A stretch of DNA of 64,000 nt, taken from positions 62,001 to 126,000 of the forward strand of contig JAFTMH010000001.1 of NCBI GenBank assembly GCA_017452445.1. The letters are read 5' to 3'. Below the pieces are notes generated by a model. That model had not been told where the DNA came from. It saw nothing but the letters and a program-made list of their open reading frames with translations, and ran no database searches. Every line of letters starts with the position of its first letter. The stretch's first letter is position 1. Below, in pieces: positions 35,765 through 45,146 of this stretch. The position numbers and the translations under genes were made by a program. Source of the DNA: Clostridia bacterium. GTDB taxonomy: Bacteria; Bacillota; Clostridia; Christensenellales; UBA1242.

Positions 35765-36889
35765 TCACTTCTTTACAGGTTTTGCAGTTTTAAAAATTTC
35801 AAGTGCATCACTTTCAAAAGTGCAAACAAGTTTTTGCTTTTCCTTTTCTTTTCTAAGTCCCTCAACAATAAGCGATCTGACAAGTTCTTCAAAACTCACC
35901 CCTTCAAACAAATAAAACGCAAGCGAGCCAGGGATTGAATTTATTTCGTTTACATAAAGTTGTTTTTCTTTTGCATCATACAAAAAATCAACTCGCACCA
36001 CACCAGCGCAATCAAAAAGTTTGTAAACCTGCTCTGTCAACTCTTGAATTTGTTTTGACAACTTTTCGCCGACTTTTTTCTTGGGCGAATTTTCAACTTG
36101 CAAATATTTGTCTTCAAACGAATAGATATCTCCCTTGTCAAAAACTTCGTTGACTTTTGAAACAAACAAATTTTGTTTATATTCAAATGCAGCACAATTA
36201 AATTCTCGCAAAGAGTCCACATACTTTTCAACAACAATCTTTTCGTCAAATTTGAATGCCAACTCAACTGCATCAAAAAACTCTGCTTGCGACTTGCAAA
36301 CCGAGATGCCAATGCTGCTTCCTCCATTTGCAGGTTTGACAACAAGAGGCAAATTTATTTCGTCGAAAATTTGTTGTTTTTCTTGTTCGCTCAAATGCAC
36401 ATATTGACACTTTTTGAAAACCAAATGTTTTGGATTTTTCAAATTGTGGGCATTGAGAATATCTTTCATAAAAGCCTTATCCATGCACAGTGCAGATGAT
36501 GCAACATCTGAGCAACTTTGTGCAACTTGGCACAACTGCGACAAACCTTGCAAACTGCCATTTTCGCCAACATTGCCATGGCAACAATTGAAGATAAAAT
36601 CAATTTTTGCAAAAAATCTGTAATTTTTGCCCTTTTTGAAATACAATTTGTCTTCACCAAAAGCAAAAGTAAGTTGTTTTTTATTTTTTGCAAATTTGTC
36701 AAAATTTTTATAAATTTCAATATTGGTCAAATTGTCTGCTGTCCACCAAAGCGAATTTTTGGCTATATAACAAAACACAAAATCAAATTCTTTTGGCAAA
36801 TTTTTTGCCATCTGCAAAGTTGTGATAATCGAAATATCATGCTCGACACTTTTTCCACCAAACAAAACCAAAATTTTTTCTTTTTTCAT
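35765..36889 (-). CDS. ddl: D-alanine--D-alanine ligase
   Basis: A 374-residue ATP-grasp ligase making the D-Ala-D-Ala terminus. Motifs LFGGKSVEHDIS (residue 9 onward), HGNVGENGSLQGL near residue 104 and VNEINSIPGSLAFYLFEG near 325 are typical. The omega-loop region DIYSFEDKYL keeps the Tyr/Phe pattern of D-Ala-D-Ala ligases, not the His of VanA/B D-Lac ligases, so vancomycin resistance is not implied. It lies 3 nt downstream of murF. Confidence 0.94.
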   Translation of the reverse strand: MKKEKILVLFGGKSVEHDISIITTLQMAKNLPKEFDFVFCYIAKNSLWWTADNLTNIEIYKNFDKFAKNKKQLTFAFGEDKLYFKKGKNYRFFAKIDFIFNCCHGNVGENGSLQGLSQLCQVAQSCSDVASSALCMDKAFMKDILNAHNLKNPKHLVFKKCQYVHLSEQEKQQIFDEINLPLVVKPANGGSSIGISVCKSQAEFFDAVELAFKFDEKIVVEKYVDSLREFNCAAFEYKQNLFVSKVNEVFDKGDIYSFEDKYLQVENSPKKKVGEKLSKQIQELTEQVYKLFDCAGVVRVDFLYDAKEKQLYVNEINSIPGSLAFYLFEGVSFEELVRSLIVEGLRKEKEKQKLVCTFESDALEIFKTAKPVKK

Positions 36890-36892
36890 TTT

Positions 36893-38308
36893 TCATTTTA
36901 TGTTGTCTGGAAAGTCATTTTCAAACAACACTATATCTCCTTTTTGCAATATTGTTTTGAGCACCTCTTTTTGCTCTTTTCTGTTTTGCGCAAAACAGAT
37001 GTTTTCTTTTTTCATACCTTGTGATACTGCACCATCAAACAACGCTTTTTTGTTTGTCTGATTCATGATCACAAACACATCTGCAACTTTGGCAATCTCT
37101 TGCCCTATTTTGAAATTGTTTTCTTTCTGTATAAATCCAAGTTCCACCAATCCAGGTGAAACCACAACTTTTCTTTTTGCAAAACCATCAAGCACTTCAA
37201 GCGCTTGCATAAACCCTTCAAAATTGCTGTTGTAAGAATCATCAATCACATCAACAAATTCGCCGTCCAAAAATTCCAGCCTATGTGGGATTTGTGCAAG
37301 CTTTTCAATGCCTCGTTTTATCGAAAACAAACTCTCTCCCAAAAGATATGCCATTGTTGCAGCAACCACAATGTTGTCAATGTTTGCCTTGCCCAAAAGT
37401 TTTGTCGAACATGCCATTTCATTTTTGTCAATCACCAAAACAAACTTTGTTGTGTCTGCAAAATTTGCAATTTCTTTAGCATATGCAAAACTGTTTTTTT
37501 CGCACACCAAATATTTTGTTTTTTTATATCTTTGGCACAATTTTTTGCTGCTTTTGCTTTTGCCATTAAACACAACAAAATCTTTGGCATGATTGCATAG
37601 TTCAAACTTTTCGTTTTCTATGTTTTGCAAACTTCCAAAAGTTTCAAGATGACAATTTCCTACCGGCGTAATTATCCCAAAATCAACCTCCAAAAATTCG
37701 GCCAAAAACTTTATGTCCCCAAGTCGCCTTGCCCCAAATTCTGCTATAAAAAAATCGTCTGTTTCTTTCAAATCTTGCAGAATAGTTTTGCATATCCCCA
37801 TAGGCGTATTAAAACTTTTTGGTGTTGCACAAACATCAAATTCTTCTTTCAAAATTTGATATAAAATGTTTTTTGTTGAAGTTTTTCCAAAACTGCCAGT
37901 GATTGCAATTTTTTTGCACATGCACTTGGCAAGTTTTCGTTTGGCTTTTTTGAGATAACTTTTCTTTATTGCTTCCTCAATCGGCCAACAAATCAAAAAT
38001 GTCAAAACAACAAAAAATGGGCTAAAAATCAACAAAAACAAAGTTGCAAACAAATTCCATAAAAAACTGTTTATAATGCCAAAAATAAGCGAAAAAGTAG
38101 ATATTTTAAGCAAAAAATCGCAAAAAATCAATCTTTTGACTCTTGCAGTAAACACCAAAAAACTTTTGTCACCAAAAGAAAAATTAAATTTTGAAACATT
38201 TTTTATGTATTTTTTTATTTTATAATTTTCAAGTTGAATCGCCTTTTCAAACACCAAATCAATCGCCACAAATCCAAGTGAAACGAGCACAGCGTAAAAA
38301 ACAAACAT
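36893..38308 (-). CDS. murF: MurF-type Mur ligase with N-terminal membrane domain
   Basis: A 471-residue Mur ligase, by context the enzyme adding D-Ala-D-Ala. Residues 1-125 hold about three membrane helices (near 1-20, 58-80, 83-108) and a basic stretch, where soluble MurF has its UDP-binding domain. Then come the P-loop ITGSFGKTSTKN (near residue 136), EFGARRLGDI, ITPVGNCHLETFG and the C-terminal domain start IDDSYNSNFEGF, the typical MurF phrase. It is next to ddl, as usual for murF. The membrane domain suggests ligation at the membrane close to MraY. Confidence 0.87.
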   Translation of the reverse strand: MFVFYAVLVSLGFVAIDLVFEKAIQLENYKIKKYIKNVSKFNFSFGDKSFLVFTARVKRLIFCDFLLKISTFSLIFGIINSFLWNLFATLFLLIFSPFFVVLTFLICWPIEEAIKKSYLKKAKRKLAKCMCKKIAITGSFGKTSTKNILYQILKEEFDVCATPKSFNTPMGICKTILQDLKETDDFFIAEFGARRLGDIKFLAEFLEVDFGIITPVGNCHLETFGSLQNIENEKFELCNHAKDFVVFNGKSKSSKKLCQRYKKTKYLVCEKNSFAYAKEIANFADTTKFVLVIDKNEMACSTKLLGKANIDNIVVAATMAYLLGESLFSIKRGIEKLAQIPHRLEFLDGEFVDVIDDSYNSNFEGFMQALEVLDGFAKRKVVVSPGLVELGFIQKENNFKIGQEIAKVADVFVIMNQTNKKALFDGAVSQGMKKENICFAQNRKEQKEVLKTILQKGDIVLFENDFPDNIK

Positions 38309-38315
38309 AACCTTA

Positions 38316-39038
38316 TCAACCCTCTTTCAAAAAATCTTTGACAAGTGAAACAAATTCCACCTGCCTATCAACAAAACAAAAATGCCCTGCCCCTTGCAAA
38401 ACAACCAGTTTTGAATTTTGTATTTTTCGATTCAATCGCTTTGCCATATAGAGTGGAGTTTGCTTATCTTCACTTCCATAAACAATCAAAGTTTTGCACC
38501 GTATCAGTGACAGCAATTCTTCCAAATGCGTGTTGACAATGCTGCAAAAAACAGGTTTCAATTTTGTCGGCATTGCCTTGTAATCTGCACTTGCAAATCT
38601 TGTCACATCTTTGCCCATTTTTTTACGCAAACGATATCTCAATCGGTTGATTTTATATTTTAAACTTCTTCTAGGTTTAAGCCCAGCGCTGTCAACAAGC
38701 AGAAGTTTGTTTGTCTTGTCTTTGCAAATTGAAGCAACAATGATTGCCACCCTTCCACCAAAAGAGTGACCTATCAAATTGAAACAGTTTATGTGTAAAT
38801 GAGCACACAGTGCAATCATCATGTTTGCATAAGTAAACACCGACCAACCGACAATGTTGTCGCCGCTTTTTCCAAATGGTGGAAAATCTACAAACAATGT
38901 GCTGTTTGAAGTGTAATTTTTGCAGAACGACAAAGTGTTTGCGTTGCAACCCCAACCATGCAAAAACACATCAACAACCTCTGTTTGCTTGTCATCAAAA
39001 TCATAAAAAATATCAACTTCTCTAAAACGAAAGACCAT
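38316..39038 (-). CDS. Alpha/beta hydrolase
   Basis: A 240-residue alpha/beta hydrolase with oxyanion motif LHGWGCN (near residue 27), nucleophile elbow IGHSFGGR (near 94), an acid at YGSEDKQTP and the catalytic His at QGAGHFCF. The substrate is unknown. It lies 7 nt before murF and 8 nt after murC, so it is an integral member of the wall operon; an esterase or amidase on precursor or cell-wall related ester is a guess. Confidence 0.85.
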   Translation of the reverse strand: MVFRFREVDIFYDFDDKQTEVVDVFLHGWGCNANTLSFCKNYTSNSTLFVDFPPFGKSGDNIVGWSVFTYANMMIALCAHLHINCFNLIGHSFGGRVAIIVASICKDKTNKLLLVDSAGLKPRRSLKYKINRLRYRLRKKMGKDVTRFASADYKAMPTKLKPVFCSIVNTHLEELLSLIRCKTLIVYGSEDKQTPLYMAKRLNRKIQNSKLVVLQGAGHFCFVDRQVEFVSLVKDFLKEG

Positions 39039-39046
39039 AAGATAAT

Positions 39047-40327
39047 TTATGAAATAAATTTGTTTTTGTGCAAAATGTCAGGCAAATCACCTGCTCCCAA
39101 AAATAAAAGCACAACTTTCTTTTTGTTGAAAACATCAAAAAAATCGGTCAAATTATCGATATTTTCAAAATATTGTGCAAACTTGTTTTTCGTTTGCAAA
39201 ATTTTTGTAAACTCTTTTGCAGAAATGCCTTCACTTTCTTTTTCTCTTGCCGAATAAGTTTTGAAAAACACAGGCAATTGCACATCGAAAAAAACATCGA
39301 CAAATTCGTCAAGCAACAATTTAGTTCTGCTGAAAGTATGTGGCTGGAAAATTGTGACAAGCAGTTTGTTTTTTGACAACCTTTTGGCAGTTTCAATTGC
39401 TTTTTTGATTTCGGTTGGGTGATGTGCATAATCTACAAAAACATTTACAAAACCCTTTGCTGAAACTTTTTCAAAACGCCTTTCAACACCTTTAAACCTT
39501 TCAAGTGCAATCTTGATTGCACAATCAGGAATGCCCAGTTTTTTTGCTGCTCTGTATGCATACAGACAGTTTTCCACATTGATATCTTCAAACAACTGCA
39601 ATCTCAAATTAAAGACAAATTTGTTGTTTTCAAAAAGATCAAAGTGCACTCTGCCAAACTTGTCGTGCCTTATGTTTTTTGCACAGCAATCCCCAACACC
39701 TTCAACAACAACTCGAGATTGCGACTTAAATTTTTTAAAAGATTTTTTTTGATTTTCAAAGGTTTTAAAATAATCTAAATGTTCTTTTTCAACATTTGTT
39801 ATCACACTCAAATCAGGGTGCAAACACAAAAAGTTGTCATGATATTCACAAGCTTCTGTGACAAAATATTCGTTTCCGTCAAGCACGAAATTTTGCCCAT
39901 TCTCTTTCCTAAATCCACCCAAATGCAAAGACGGCTTCAATCCTGCAACTGACAGAATTTCAAAAATCATTGCCGTTGTAGTTGTCTTTCCGTGCGAACC
40001 TGCAACTGCCACAACGCAATCAAAATCTTCTGCAATCTGCGCCAAAAGTTGACCACGAGAAATGATTTGTTTGTTTTGTGATTTTGCATAAATCACAAAT
40101 GGGTCGTCATCTTTTATTGCTGCCGACCTGGCAACAACATCAGCTTTGTTGATTGCATCAAAATTTGTTTCAAAATCCACAAAAATCCCGTTTTCTTGCA
40201 ACAGTTTTGTCGTGCGACTTTCTCTTTCGTCAAATCCAGAAACTTGAAAACCTTTCTCTTTCAACATCACTGCAAGCGCCGACATAGACACTCCACCTAT
40301 CCCCAACAAATAAAAACTTTTTTGCAT
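39047..40327 (-). CDS. murC: UDP-N-acetylmuramate--L-alanine ligase
   Basis: A 426-residue ligase adding L-Ala to UDP-MurNAc. The N terminus FYLLGIGGVSMSALA, the P-loop VAGSHGKTTTTAMI (near residue 107), TNVEKEHLDYF and the VDYAHHPTEI motif identify MurC. The start is ATG 40327 with AGGAG 6 nt upstream. It is the first gene of the murC-hydrolase-murF-ddl-murE-mraY-murD-ftsW run. Confidence 0.97.
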   Translation of the reverse strand: MQKSFYLLGIGGVSMSALAVMLKEKGFQVSGFDERESRTTKLLQENGIFVDFETNFDAINKADVVARSAAIKDDDPFVIYAKSQNKQIISRGQLLAQIAEDFDCVVAVAGSHGKTTTTAMIFEILSVAGLKPSLHLGGFRKENGQNFVLDGNEYFVTEACEYHDNFLCLHPDLSVITNVEKEHLDYFKTFENQKKSFKKFKSQSRVVVEGVGDCCAKNIRHDKFGRVHFDLFENNKFVFNLRLQLFEDINVENCLYAYRAAKKLGIPDCAIKIALERFKGVERRFEKVSAKGFVNVFVDYAHHPTEIKKAIETAKRLSKNKLLVTIFQPHTFSRTKLLLDEFVDVFFDVQLPVFFKTYSAREKESEGISAKEFTKILQTKNKFAQYFENIDNLTDFFDVFNKKKVVLLFLGAGDLPDILHKNKFIS

Positions 40328-40403
40328 AATTCTCCTCAAAAAAATCAGTCTTAATATTTGTTATATGAAACTCAAAAATAATATGACAATTTTTCAAATT
40401 CTT

Positions 40404-40431
40404 TTGCAAAATATAGACAATATGCTATAAT
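40404..40431 (+). promoter_or_regulatory. Candidate promoter of spoVG
   Basis: TTGCAA, a 16-nt spacer and TATAAT, 44 nt upstream of the spoVG TTG start codon. Confidence 0.6.
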
Positions 40432-40475
40432 TATTTTGACCGGACAGGTTAATCTAAAAAAGGAAGGTAGGCGAG

Positions 40476-40748
40476 TTGAACATTACAGACGTTAGAGTAA
40501 GACTTGTAAACAACGACGAAAAGCTTAAAGCAGTTGCATCAATCACAATTGATGACGAACTCGTTGTTCACGACATCAAGATTATCAACGGAAAAGATGG
40601 ATATTTCCTTTCTATGCCAAACAAATTCAACAAAGAAGGCAAAAGAATTGATACCGTTCATCCAACAAGAACTGATGTCAGAGAATCATTGAAAGCATTG
40701 ATTGTTGCTGAATATGAAAAAGCACTTGCAAATGCAGACATTCAATAA
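40476..40748 (+). CDS. spoVG: Septation / RNA-binding regulator SpoVG
   Basis: A 90-residue protein matching SpoVG in full (ITDVRVRLVN at the start, IINGKDGYFLSMPNKF, VHPTRTDVRESL). It binds nucleic acid and affects septation, capsule and sporulation. The start codon is TTG at 40476 with GGAAGG upstream. It stands alone with its own promoter and terminator, divergent from murC. Confidence 0.96.
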   Translation: MNITDVRVRLVNNDEKLKAVASITIDDELVVHDIKIINGKDGYFLSMPNKFNKEGKRIDTVHPTRTDVRESLKALIVAEYEKALANADIQ

Positions 40749-40762
40749 ACTGCTTGCAAAAC

Positions 40763-40796
40763 AAAAAGAAACCTAAATTTAGGTTTCTTTTTTTTG
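40763..40796. terminator. Bidirectional terminator between spoVG and ypeB
   Basis: A perfect stem AAAGAAACCTAAA and its complement, flanked by A and T runs, between convergent genes. Confidence 0.85.
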
Positions 40797-40815
40797 TTTG
40801 TCTATATCTTCAAAT

Positions 40816-42174
40816 TTACATAAGTTTGCTTCCATCTTCGGTTTCAACAACCTTCAAGATGTTTTCTTCTTGTCCTGTTTTGTGATTTATGTAGATATAA
40901 TAAGTCGCACCATCTCGAGCACATTCAAACTCCCAACACACAACTTCTCTGTTGAAGTCTAGTGGCGAAAGCACAACCCTGTGATTTTTGATTTCAAAAG
41001 ATTTGTCAATTTTTTGTTGCGCCTCTTGACTTGATATGCCCGTCAAATCAAGATTGCGATCTGTGTGGTTTGTCCAATAAGAAATTGCATCATAACCAAT
41101 CACATCGCCTTTGTTCATGTCAACCTTAACCTTGATCAAATCCGGATAAAGCACAACCGAGTTTTGCGTTGGGGTTATGTTGAAATAGGCTTGATTGTCG
41201 AGTTCTTGAAACCAAACAATTTGTCCGTCTTCAACCCCATTTGCTTGCGCAAAGTTGAGTGCAATTTTTTTCGCATTTTCAATATCAATTGTTTTTGTCT
41301 GAGTTTGAGCATTTCCACTGACTGTCAAAATGTGTCCACCTTGCTTGGTCGCCTGCACATACAACAGTTGATTGTCAAAAGTTGTCAACTCAAAATTGTA
41401 AGTCGAAAATCTGCCATCAGCCTGCCCCTGATATCTTGCTTGTTTTTCGTTTTTGAAAACTTCTTTAACTTTTTTCAAAACTTCTTCGCTTGAAAGAATT
41501 TTTCCCGACAATCCTTTCACCTTTTGGTTGACAACAGAATCAGAAAATGGTCCATCATAAATCATTGTTGGATAGTCAGTTCCGTCTGTTTTGATTTGCG
41601 AAAAATCACCACTAAATTGCCCGGATTTGCCATTTTGCTTCATGCTTTTTTCGATGATGTCATAATCTTCAAACATTTGATATGACATTTTGTTTAAATG
41701 TTGTTTCATTTGAGAAAGTGTGTCATGCATTTGTGCAAGTGTTTGCACATCTTGATCTGACAACCCTCCACCTTGGTTGATTTTATCTTCCAAAGTTTGA
41801 GTATATCCAGACATTTGATTGACAAACCTTACACTTTGCAAAACATTGTCGCCTTCAAGTGGCAACGATGCAATGCTGTCTTGCATCTCTTTTGCACTTT
41901 GCGAAACCTCTCTCAACATTTTTGCTTGGTATTTTTTGTCTGTCGCCGCCATCAGTTTGCTTATGTTTGTGTCTGCAGTGTTTACACTGTCCACAAGGTC
42001 ATAATAATTTCGTTTGTAAATGTTTTCAAGTTGAATGTGACTTTGTTTCAATTCGTTTTGGCTTGCTGCCAGACCAATGCCAAGCCCCAAAGCAGTTGTC
42101 CCTAAAATGCTTGTCGCAATCACAAGACCAACAATTGTTTTTGTGCGCTTTTTATCTTTTCTTTTTTCTTCCAT
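40816..42174 (-). CDS. ypeB: Germination protein YpeB
   Basis: A 452-residue protein with an N-terminal membrane anchor (about residues 14-36), a helical domain and C-terminal PepSY-like domains. YpeB is needed for stability and localisation of SleB in the spore, and the two are encoded together here. The start is ATG 42174 with AAGGGG 8 nt upstream; a TTG two codons earlier is possible. Confidence 0.9.
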   Translation of the reverse strand: MEEKRKDKKRTKTIVGLVIATSILGTTALGLGIGLAASQNELKQSHIQLENIYKRNYYDLVDSVNTADTNISKLMAATDKKYQAKMLREVSQSAKEMQDSIASLPLEGDNVLQSVRFVNQMSGYTQTLEDKINQGGGLSDQDVQTLAQMHDTLSQMKQHLNKMSYQMFEDYDIIEKSMKQNGKSGQFSGDFSQIKTDGTDYPTMIYDGPFSDSVVNQKVKGLSGKILSSEEVLKKVKEVFKNEKQARYQGQADGRFSTYNFELTTFDNQLLYVQATKQGGHILTVSGNAQTQTKTIDIENAKKIALNFAQANGVEDGQIVWFQELDNQAYFNITPTQNSVVLYPDLIKVKVDMNKGDVIGYDAISYWTNHTDRNLDLTGISSQEAQQKIDKSFEIKNHRVVLSPLDFNREVVCWEFECARDGATYYIYINHKTGQEENILKVVETEDGSKLM

Positions 42175-42186
42175 TTTCAAAACCCC

Positions 42187-42867
42187 TTACACTGCAAACA
42201 CATGTTTGCCAATCGTTACTGTTGTCTTTTTGCTGTAAATCCACTTGTTTGTTGCCGTCCTTGGATTGTAATAATACAATGCTCCGTATGTAGGATCCCA
42301 ACCATTGAGCGCATCTCGTGCTGCATTGTATGCTGATTGGTTTGGTTCGAGATTTATCTGTCCATCGTTGACTGCAGTAAATGCCCAAGGCTGATAAATA
42401 ACCCCTGCAATTGTGTTTGGAAAGTCGGCACTCTTGACTCTGTTTAAAATCACGGCAGCCACAGCAACTTGACCGGTATAACTTTCGCCACGAGCTTCGG
42501 CATGCACACACTTGGCAAGCAGATAAAGGTCATTGTTTGAAACAGAAGTGTTGTCACTCTTTAAGGTCATGCCAAGTGCAGCAGCAGTTTTTTTGCCAAC
42601 AATTCCATCGACAACAAGCCCGTTTTTGCTTTGAAAAAGTCTTACAGCCTTTCTTGTCAAATTTCCATAAATGCCATCAACTGTGCCACGATAATATCCC
42701 CAGCGTTTAAGTTTTGTTTGCACTGTGCGAGTTTGCGAAGTGGTCAGCGCAGCCTCTGCAACTTCAACATGTGCATTTTGACATATGTCAACAATCACAA
42801 ATGTTGTGGTCAAAGTTGCAAATGCCATCAAAATTGCAAATGTTGTAGCTAAAAATTTTTTCTTCAT
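42187..42867 (-). CDS. sleB: Spore cortex-lytic enzyme SleB
   Basis: A 226-residue secreted lytic transglycosylase that breaks cortex muramic-delta-lactam peptidoglycan at germination. A signal peptide (cleavage near VAEAA, residue 40) precedes a PG_binding_1 domain (WGYYRGTVDGIYGNLTRKAV) and a Hydrolase_2 domain with the catalytic Glu in CVHAEARGESYTGQVAVAAV. AAGGAG lies 7 nt upstream. It starts only 16 nt after spoIIR, so no separate promoter fits between them. Confidence 0.95.
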   Translation of the reverse strand: MKKKFLATTFAILMAFATLTTTFVIVDICQNAHVEVAEAALTTSQTRTVQTKLKRWGYYRGTVDGIYGNLTRKAVRLFQSKNGLVVDGIVGKKTAAALGMTLKSDNTSVSNNDLYLLAKCVHAEARGESYTGQVAVAAVILNRVKSADFPNTIAGVIYQPWAFTAVNDGQINLEPNQSAYNAARDALNGWDPTYGALYYYNPRTATNKWIYSKKTTVTIGKHVFAV

Positions 42868-42883
42868 TTGATAACTCCTTTTG

Positions 42884-43402
42884 TTATGTTACACTCTTTA
42901 TCATTTCCCAAATTTTTGAAATATACTCACAATCTGCAAAATTTTCTGATGGCACATAACACACCATGGGATAAACAACACACCACCAATTGTCACCTTT
43001 TGCCTGCCCCAAATCAATCCTTAAACTTTGATACTTGCCACTTGAAAAAACCTTGTCGCCATAAGAACGCAACGGGAAATCTTCTTGCACAACTTTCACT
43101 TTGCACTGATAAGAAAATCCATTTTCGATCAGCGCCAAATCAACCAACCATTTGATTTGTGATGTCAAATTCAAAACCTTCGACTTCGCAGTATCTACAT
43201 TTTGCGCATCTTCAAGTTGACCATTCAAAAACTCTACAACCAAATCTTTGATCATATATTTTATGTTTTGATCTTCAGCCTTTGACGAATTTGCAACAAC
43301 ATGAAGTCGTATGCAATCCTGACTTTTGTCATCTTTATCTTTTAAAAAAAATACCGAGCACAAAATCAAAATTATTGAAAAAATACCACAAAAATATTTC
43401 AT
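42884..43402 (-). CDS. spoIIR: Stage II sporulation protein R
   Basis: A 172-residue secreted forespore protein that triggers SpoIIGA to process pro-sigma-E. A signal peptide (residues 1-20) is followed by IRLHVVANSSKAEDQNIKYM and the C-terminal GDNWWCVVYPMVCYV, both diagnostic. The start is ATG 43402 with AAGGGA upstream. It is upstream of sleB-ypeB, an order that ties an early sigma-F gene to sigma-G-type germination genes. Confidence 0.93.
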   Translation of the reverse strand: MKYFCGIFSIILILCSVFFLKDKDDKSQDCIRLHVVANSSKAEDQNIKYMIKDLVVEFLNGQLEDAQNVDTAKSKVLNLTSQIKWLVDLALIENGFSYQCKVKVVQEDFPLRSYGDKVFSSGKYQSLRIDLGQAKGDNWWCVVYPMVCYVPSENFADCEYISKIWEMIKSVT

Positions 43403-43442
43403 AAATTGTTTCCCTTTTTCAAACTTTTGCCATAAAAACAAC

Positions 43443-43472
43443 AAAAAATCGCAGTTTTTTGCGATTTTTTGT
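43443..43472 (-). terminator. Terminator of the SipL-like gene
   Basis: Stem AAAAAATCGC / GCGATTTTTT with an 8-nt loop, downstream of the SipL-like gene stop at 43523 and upstream of spoIIR. Confidence 0.8.
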
Positions 43473-43522
43473 CTCATTTTCTAACTTTTTGATTTGGGAA
43501 AAACAAATATGTTAAGTCTTTT

Positions 43523-45037
43523 TTAATTTCTTTTTTGATAATAAACAATCAAATTTGTATCTTTTTCAAGAGGAAACACAACCTCTGGATTTTGCAGATA
43601 AATCACTTCTTCTTCAACCCTAATCATTTTTGCAACATCCCAAGCACTTTGACCTTCCGATGCAAAAACAAGTTGGATTGCGCAATCAGATTCTTGATAT
43701 TGTGCTGATTGTTGAGCATACGAAATCACTGCTCCGATTTGAGAACAATAATATTGCGCATTGATTTTAAGTTTGGCATCAAAATAAAATTCTCTACCTT
43801 TTTTGACAACAACATCAACATCACAAATTGCAACATCAACTTCAACTTCTGTGTTTGTGCACTCAATGTCGGCCTTGTCAGAAACAACAAACGGAAGCTC
43901 AATTATCACGCTGTGCAAAGAGTTTGTTTCGTCATTCAAATAGATGACATTTGTTTTTGTTACACCTTCAGCAAAAACTTCTCCATCTTTGAGATAAGCA
44001 TTTGTTACACTCAAATTTGCACCACCAACAAACATAACCTTGTCAACTCTCGGTTGAGTGGCATCAAGCACAAAACTGCCATCAATCTTGCTTTCAAAAC
44101 TTTCACTGACAAGTTGTTTTGTCATTTCAAAAGATTCGGTGCTGACTTCAAGCTCGTACTTTGTGCTATACAAATCTTTGACAACACTTTCTGTTTTTTC
44201 TTCATAAGCAAACACTTTGACAACCACAGGGATTGAAAGTTTTATATCAAGCCCCTTTTCTTGCGAGTCAATTTCGCATTTGACCATGTTTTTCTTTATG
44301 CAAGCGTATGCTTCGCACACAGCATCTCGAGTCGTGCCTTCAAGTTCGATTTCTTCCTTAAACGATTCTGTCACATAAGCTGTTTCAAATCTATCCTTTT
44401 CGGTAAGATACAAAATTCTTGAAACGACTTCGCCATCGACTGCCACAAAATTTGTGCCACATTCAACATTTTTGATGGCAACTTGACTGTCCGAAAATAA
44501 AACTTTTTTGACAGGTTCTCTTATTGAAAGTTGACTTTCAACAACAAAAGTTTCGCTTGCATCTCCAATCAAAACATCAACAAGCATTTCGTCTCGTTTT
44601 GTGCAAACACCTTCGCCAGGCTCAATCTTTGTCACTTCGCCTGAAAAAACAATCGTGCCACTTTGCACGCACACGCAATCGAGTTTTATGTTGCTTGCTG
44701 TCACATTTTCAATTTTGCATTCTTCAACATCAACTTTGATGTGTGCCTTTTGTCCAACTTTGATATCTTTGTCATCAAATTTTGATGAAAACGGACAAGA
44801 AGAATTGATAGTGCCAACTTCGCCATCAGGCGTGCTGTAAAGCAAGCAAACCTCAATCGTGCCATTGTAGTTGACAGTTCCATTCAAAATCTCAACATTT
44901 TCCACCTGTGCAGAATGACAAACAGACAATATTTTGTCTATTTCAATTTCTGTCGAAACATTGCATTCGACACCAAATTGTTGCTTTTCAAGTCGTTTTT
45001 TTCTTGCAACATTAAATTTGTTTGTTTCTAAAGCCAT
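43523..45037 (-). CDS. sipL: SipL-like protein: DUF3794 repeats and C-terminal LysM
   Basis: A 504-residue protein with several DUF3794-type beta segments (motifs such as GTIEVCLLYST, ISCPF-like turns and LDCVCVQSG) and a C-terminal LysM domain from EGQSAWDVAKMIRVEEEVIY to the end. This layout is that of SipL, the Clostridioides difficile protein that binds SpoIVA and links the coat to the forespore. spoIVA is in the same window. GGAGGGG is upstream of ATG. It is divergent from veg. Confidence 0.82.
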   Translation of the reverse strand: MALETNKFNVARKKRLEKQQFGVECNVSTEIEIDKILSVCHSAQVENVEILNGTVNYNGTIEVCLLYSTPDGEVGTINSSCPFSSKFDDKDIKVGQKAHIKVDVEECKIENVTASNIKLDCVCVQSGTIVFSGEVTKIEPGEGVCTKRDEMLVDVLIGDASETFVVESQLSIREPVKKVLFSDSQVAIKNVECGTNFVAVDGEVVSRILYLTEKDRFETAYVTESFKEEIELEGTTRDAVCEAYACIKKNMVKCEIDSQEKGLDIKLSIPVVVKVFAYEEKTESVVKDLYSTKYELEVSTESFEMTKQLVSESFESKIDGSFVLDATQPRVDKVMFVGGANLSVTNAYLKDGEVFAEGVTKTNVIYLNDETNSLHSVIIELPFVVSDKADIECTNTEVEVDVAICDVDVVVKKGREFYFDAKLKINAQYYCSQIGAVISYAQQSAQYQESDCAIQLVFASEGQSAWDVAKMIRVEEEVIYLQNPEVVFPLEKDTNLIVYYQKRN

Positions 45038-45146
45038 AACCCCTCCAAATCAAAAACTACTATATCTTACTTGGCAGGCAGATTTGTTAGAACAAAAAAA
45101 TGAATATTTTGTGAAAATGTGGAAAAAATCTGTCAAGGAGAAATTT

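Noticed and set aside
35765..36889. Possible vancomycin-type ligase
   Set aside because: The substrate loop has the D-Ala-D-Ala pattern and no vanH/vanX genes are near.
40438..40456. Imperfect palindrome ACCGGACAGGT before spoVG
   Set aside because: Too short and unsupported to call an operator.
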